Part shown: positions 22,930 through 23,551 of the stretch, piece after piece
Layout of the letters: each line of letters begins with the position of its first letter
Position numbering within the stretch: the first letter of the stretch is position 1
Virus record (IMG/VR): IMGVR_UViG_3300045431_000716
Location: 1 to 23,551 of that record
Length of the DNA stretch: 23,551 bases
Direction: 5' to 3' (one strand)
DNA from: a virus
The notes under the pieces: model-generated
Databases searched by the model: none
What the model saw: only the letters and a program-made list of their open reading frames with translations
Told to the model about the DNA's origin: nothing
Made by a program: the position numbers and the translations under genes

Positions 22930-23189
22930 AAACCAAATATGGGAGATTTATCTCCTGTCTTTCCTGACATCGGATTGTTAGTTCCACTTGCTGCGCAAGA
23001 CTTAGAGCAAAAACGAGAAAAGCCTCCTTTCTTGTAAGGAGGCTTTGTTCCACAATGACAGTGAGACCAAACGTTGCCATGCTCATGTTTGACAACGTAA
23101 TCTGGATATGTCAACCCATGAGATCTTAGATGATATCCTAAAGCATTCTGAGCTGAACATTGGTAACCGCATTCTTTGCATGTAATCAT
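22837..23189 (-). mobile_element. Homing-endonuclease-like insertion, remnant
   Basis: This span is the zinc-finger/NUMOD3 frame plus its out-of-frame continuation to the first stop, and represents the 5' half of a mobile endonuclease gene. It sits against the DUF1501-like fragment. Insertion of a homing-type gene followed by decay would explain both broken genes. Insertion borders cannot be set from this window. Confidence 0.4.
22908..23189 (-). CDS. Zinc-finger/NUMOD3 module of a mobile endonuclease (93 aa, truncated)
   Basis: A 93-residue frame with two zinc-binding modules. The first is C2H2-like: MITCKECGYQCSAQNALGYH with Cys4, Cys7, His20 and His24. The second is a treble-clef-like set with Cys44, Cys46 and, in FCSKSC, Cys61 and Cys65. 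A NUMOD3 motif follows (NNPMSGKTGDKSPIFGLK), the DNA-binding repeat typical of GIY-YIG and HNH homing endonucleases. The frame then breaks (EPLNN stop), while an overlapping frame continues the expected helix SEGTKKRWE. It is thus the DNA-recognition end of a broken selfish endonuclease, possibly still expressed as a small DNA-binding protein. No clear ribosome site precedes ATG 23187-23189. It is about 74% identical over 68 residues to the next frame. Confidence 0.65.
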   Translation of the reverse strand: MITCKECGYQCSAQNALGYHLRSHGLTYPDYVVKHEHGNVWSHCHCGTKPPYKKGGFSRFCSKSCAASGTNNPMSGKTGDKSPIFGLKEPLNN

Positions 23190-23249
23190 GATTTAACTAC
23201 ATGTGGTTACATGTGACTTGTAAAAAACAAGCTTCTTCCGGGGCGAGCA

Positions 23250-23456
23250 TCACCTCGAGGCGCATGACTTAGAACAGAATCGGGGAAAACCACCCTTCTT
23301 ATATGAGAGCTTCTCACCGCAGCAACACTTCGGCCACTCACCTCCATGCTCGTGTTTGACGATGTAATCAGGGTAAGATATTCCGTGTGTTCTTAGATGA
23401 TATCCAAGTGCGTTCTGAGCTGCGCACTCGGTTCCACATTCTTTGCAAGTGATCAT
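23250..23456 (-). CDS. Truncated paralog of the zinc-finger module (68 aa)
   Basis: A 68-residue frame, identical at 50 of 68 positions to the start of the 93-residue protein encoded at 22908-23189. It keeps all the putative zinc ligands (Cys4, Cys7, His20, His24, Cys44, Cys46, Cys61, Cys65) but stops right after FCSKSCASR, before any NUMOD3 or nuclease part. The upstream sequences of the two copies are also alike around the start (ATGAT(C/T)AC(T/A)TGCAAAGAATG). It is GC-richer than its partner. Either it is a fragment left by decay of a second endonuclease copy, or a small zinc-finger protein in its own right; the abrupt stop within the conserved region favours decay. Confidence 0.55.
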   Translation of the reverse strand: MITCKECGTECAAQNALGYHLRTHGISYPDYIVKHEHGGEWPKCCCGEKLSYKKGGFPRFCSKSCASR

Positions 23457-23512
23457 GTTTATAACTATGCATGGTCAACTGAGAATTGTAAAAATTCAGT
23501 GTGTAAATACAA

Positions 23513-23538
23513 GAAAGGCCACCTTTCGGCGGCCTTTC
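23513..23538. terminator. Strong hairpin near the right edge, possible terminator
   Basis: GAAAGGCCACC (23513-23523) pairs with GGCGGCCTTTC (23528-23538) through an 11-bp stem with one wobble and a 4-base loop, which is GAAA on the minus strand. The minus-strand flank TTGTATTTAC is only mildly T-rich. It would end a minus-strand gene lying to the right of the window, upstream of the zinc-finger fragments. Confidence 0.55.
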
Positions 23539-23551
23539 CTATCAGACATGA

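Noticed and set aside
1-23551. tRNA and rRNA genes
   Set aside because: I saw no cloverleaf-like segments with a conserved T-arm and no rRNA sequence in the short intergenic gaps; coding density leaves little room. A covariance-model scan would settle this.

Overview
The window looks like part of the virion-structure region of a contractile-tailed (myovirus-type) phage with a T4-like neck and tail. On the minus strand, reading right to left from 12673, a gp13-like neck protein, a gp14-like neck protein and a gp15-like tail completion protein are followed by three successive tail sheath genes of about 1000 codons each. This is the T4 order 13-14-15-18, but the terminase genes 16-17 are absent from between 15 and 18, and the sheath is triplicated. 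The AT-rich composition, the very long sheath proteins, a tail-fibre-like protein of the kind common in marine phage genomes and the short ExxLRxxIxxE motifs suggest a large marine phage. That habitat is inference; nothing here identifies the host.

Layout: 1-3120, sheath copy A (minus, 3' end cut by the window edge). 3183-3216, a minus-strand terminator. 3272-6325, sheath copy B. 6384-9410, sheath copy C. 9477-10799 gp15-like, 10802-11473 gp14-like, 11486-12673 gp13-like. 12674-12926 is a divergent control region. 12927-15344 is a GC-rich plus-strand fibre-like gene with internal repeats, followed by a strong terminator at 15388-15416. 15451-16062 is a plus-strand coiled-coil protein, convergent with a minus-strand run (18259 down to 16059) that encodes small proteins, a peptidoglycan hydrolase (PG-binding plus M15 peptidase) and a small structural-domain protein. 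18316-19181 holds two small unknown genes separated by a terminator. 19329-21752 is an 807-residue protein with two long hydrophobic segments, possibly an internal virion protein. 21797-23456 is a decayed region: a DUF1501-like C-terminal fragment joined to remains of a zinc-finger/NUMOD3/SSWE-type mobile endonuclease, plus a second truncated copy of its zinc-finger module.

A recurrent octamer, ATACTTAT, sits just upstream of sheath B, sheath C, the fibre-like gene and a small gene near 18259, in the direction of transcription. It is a candidate phage late promoter element. The genes would work together in virion assembly: neck completion (13/14), tail capping (15), contractile sheath (18 x3), host recognition (fibre-like) and cell-wall digestion (M15 hydrolase). 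The points most worth a second look are the three sheath paralogs with different base composition, the shared promoter-like octamer, the 13-bp inverted repeat around one copy of it, and the endonuclease/DUF1501 chimera.
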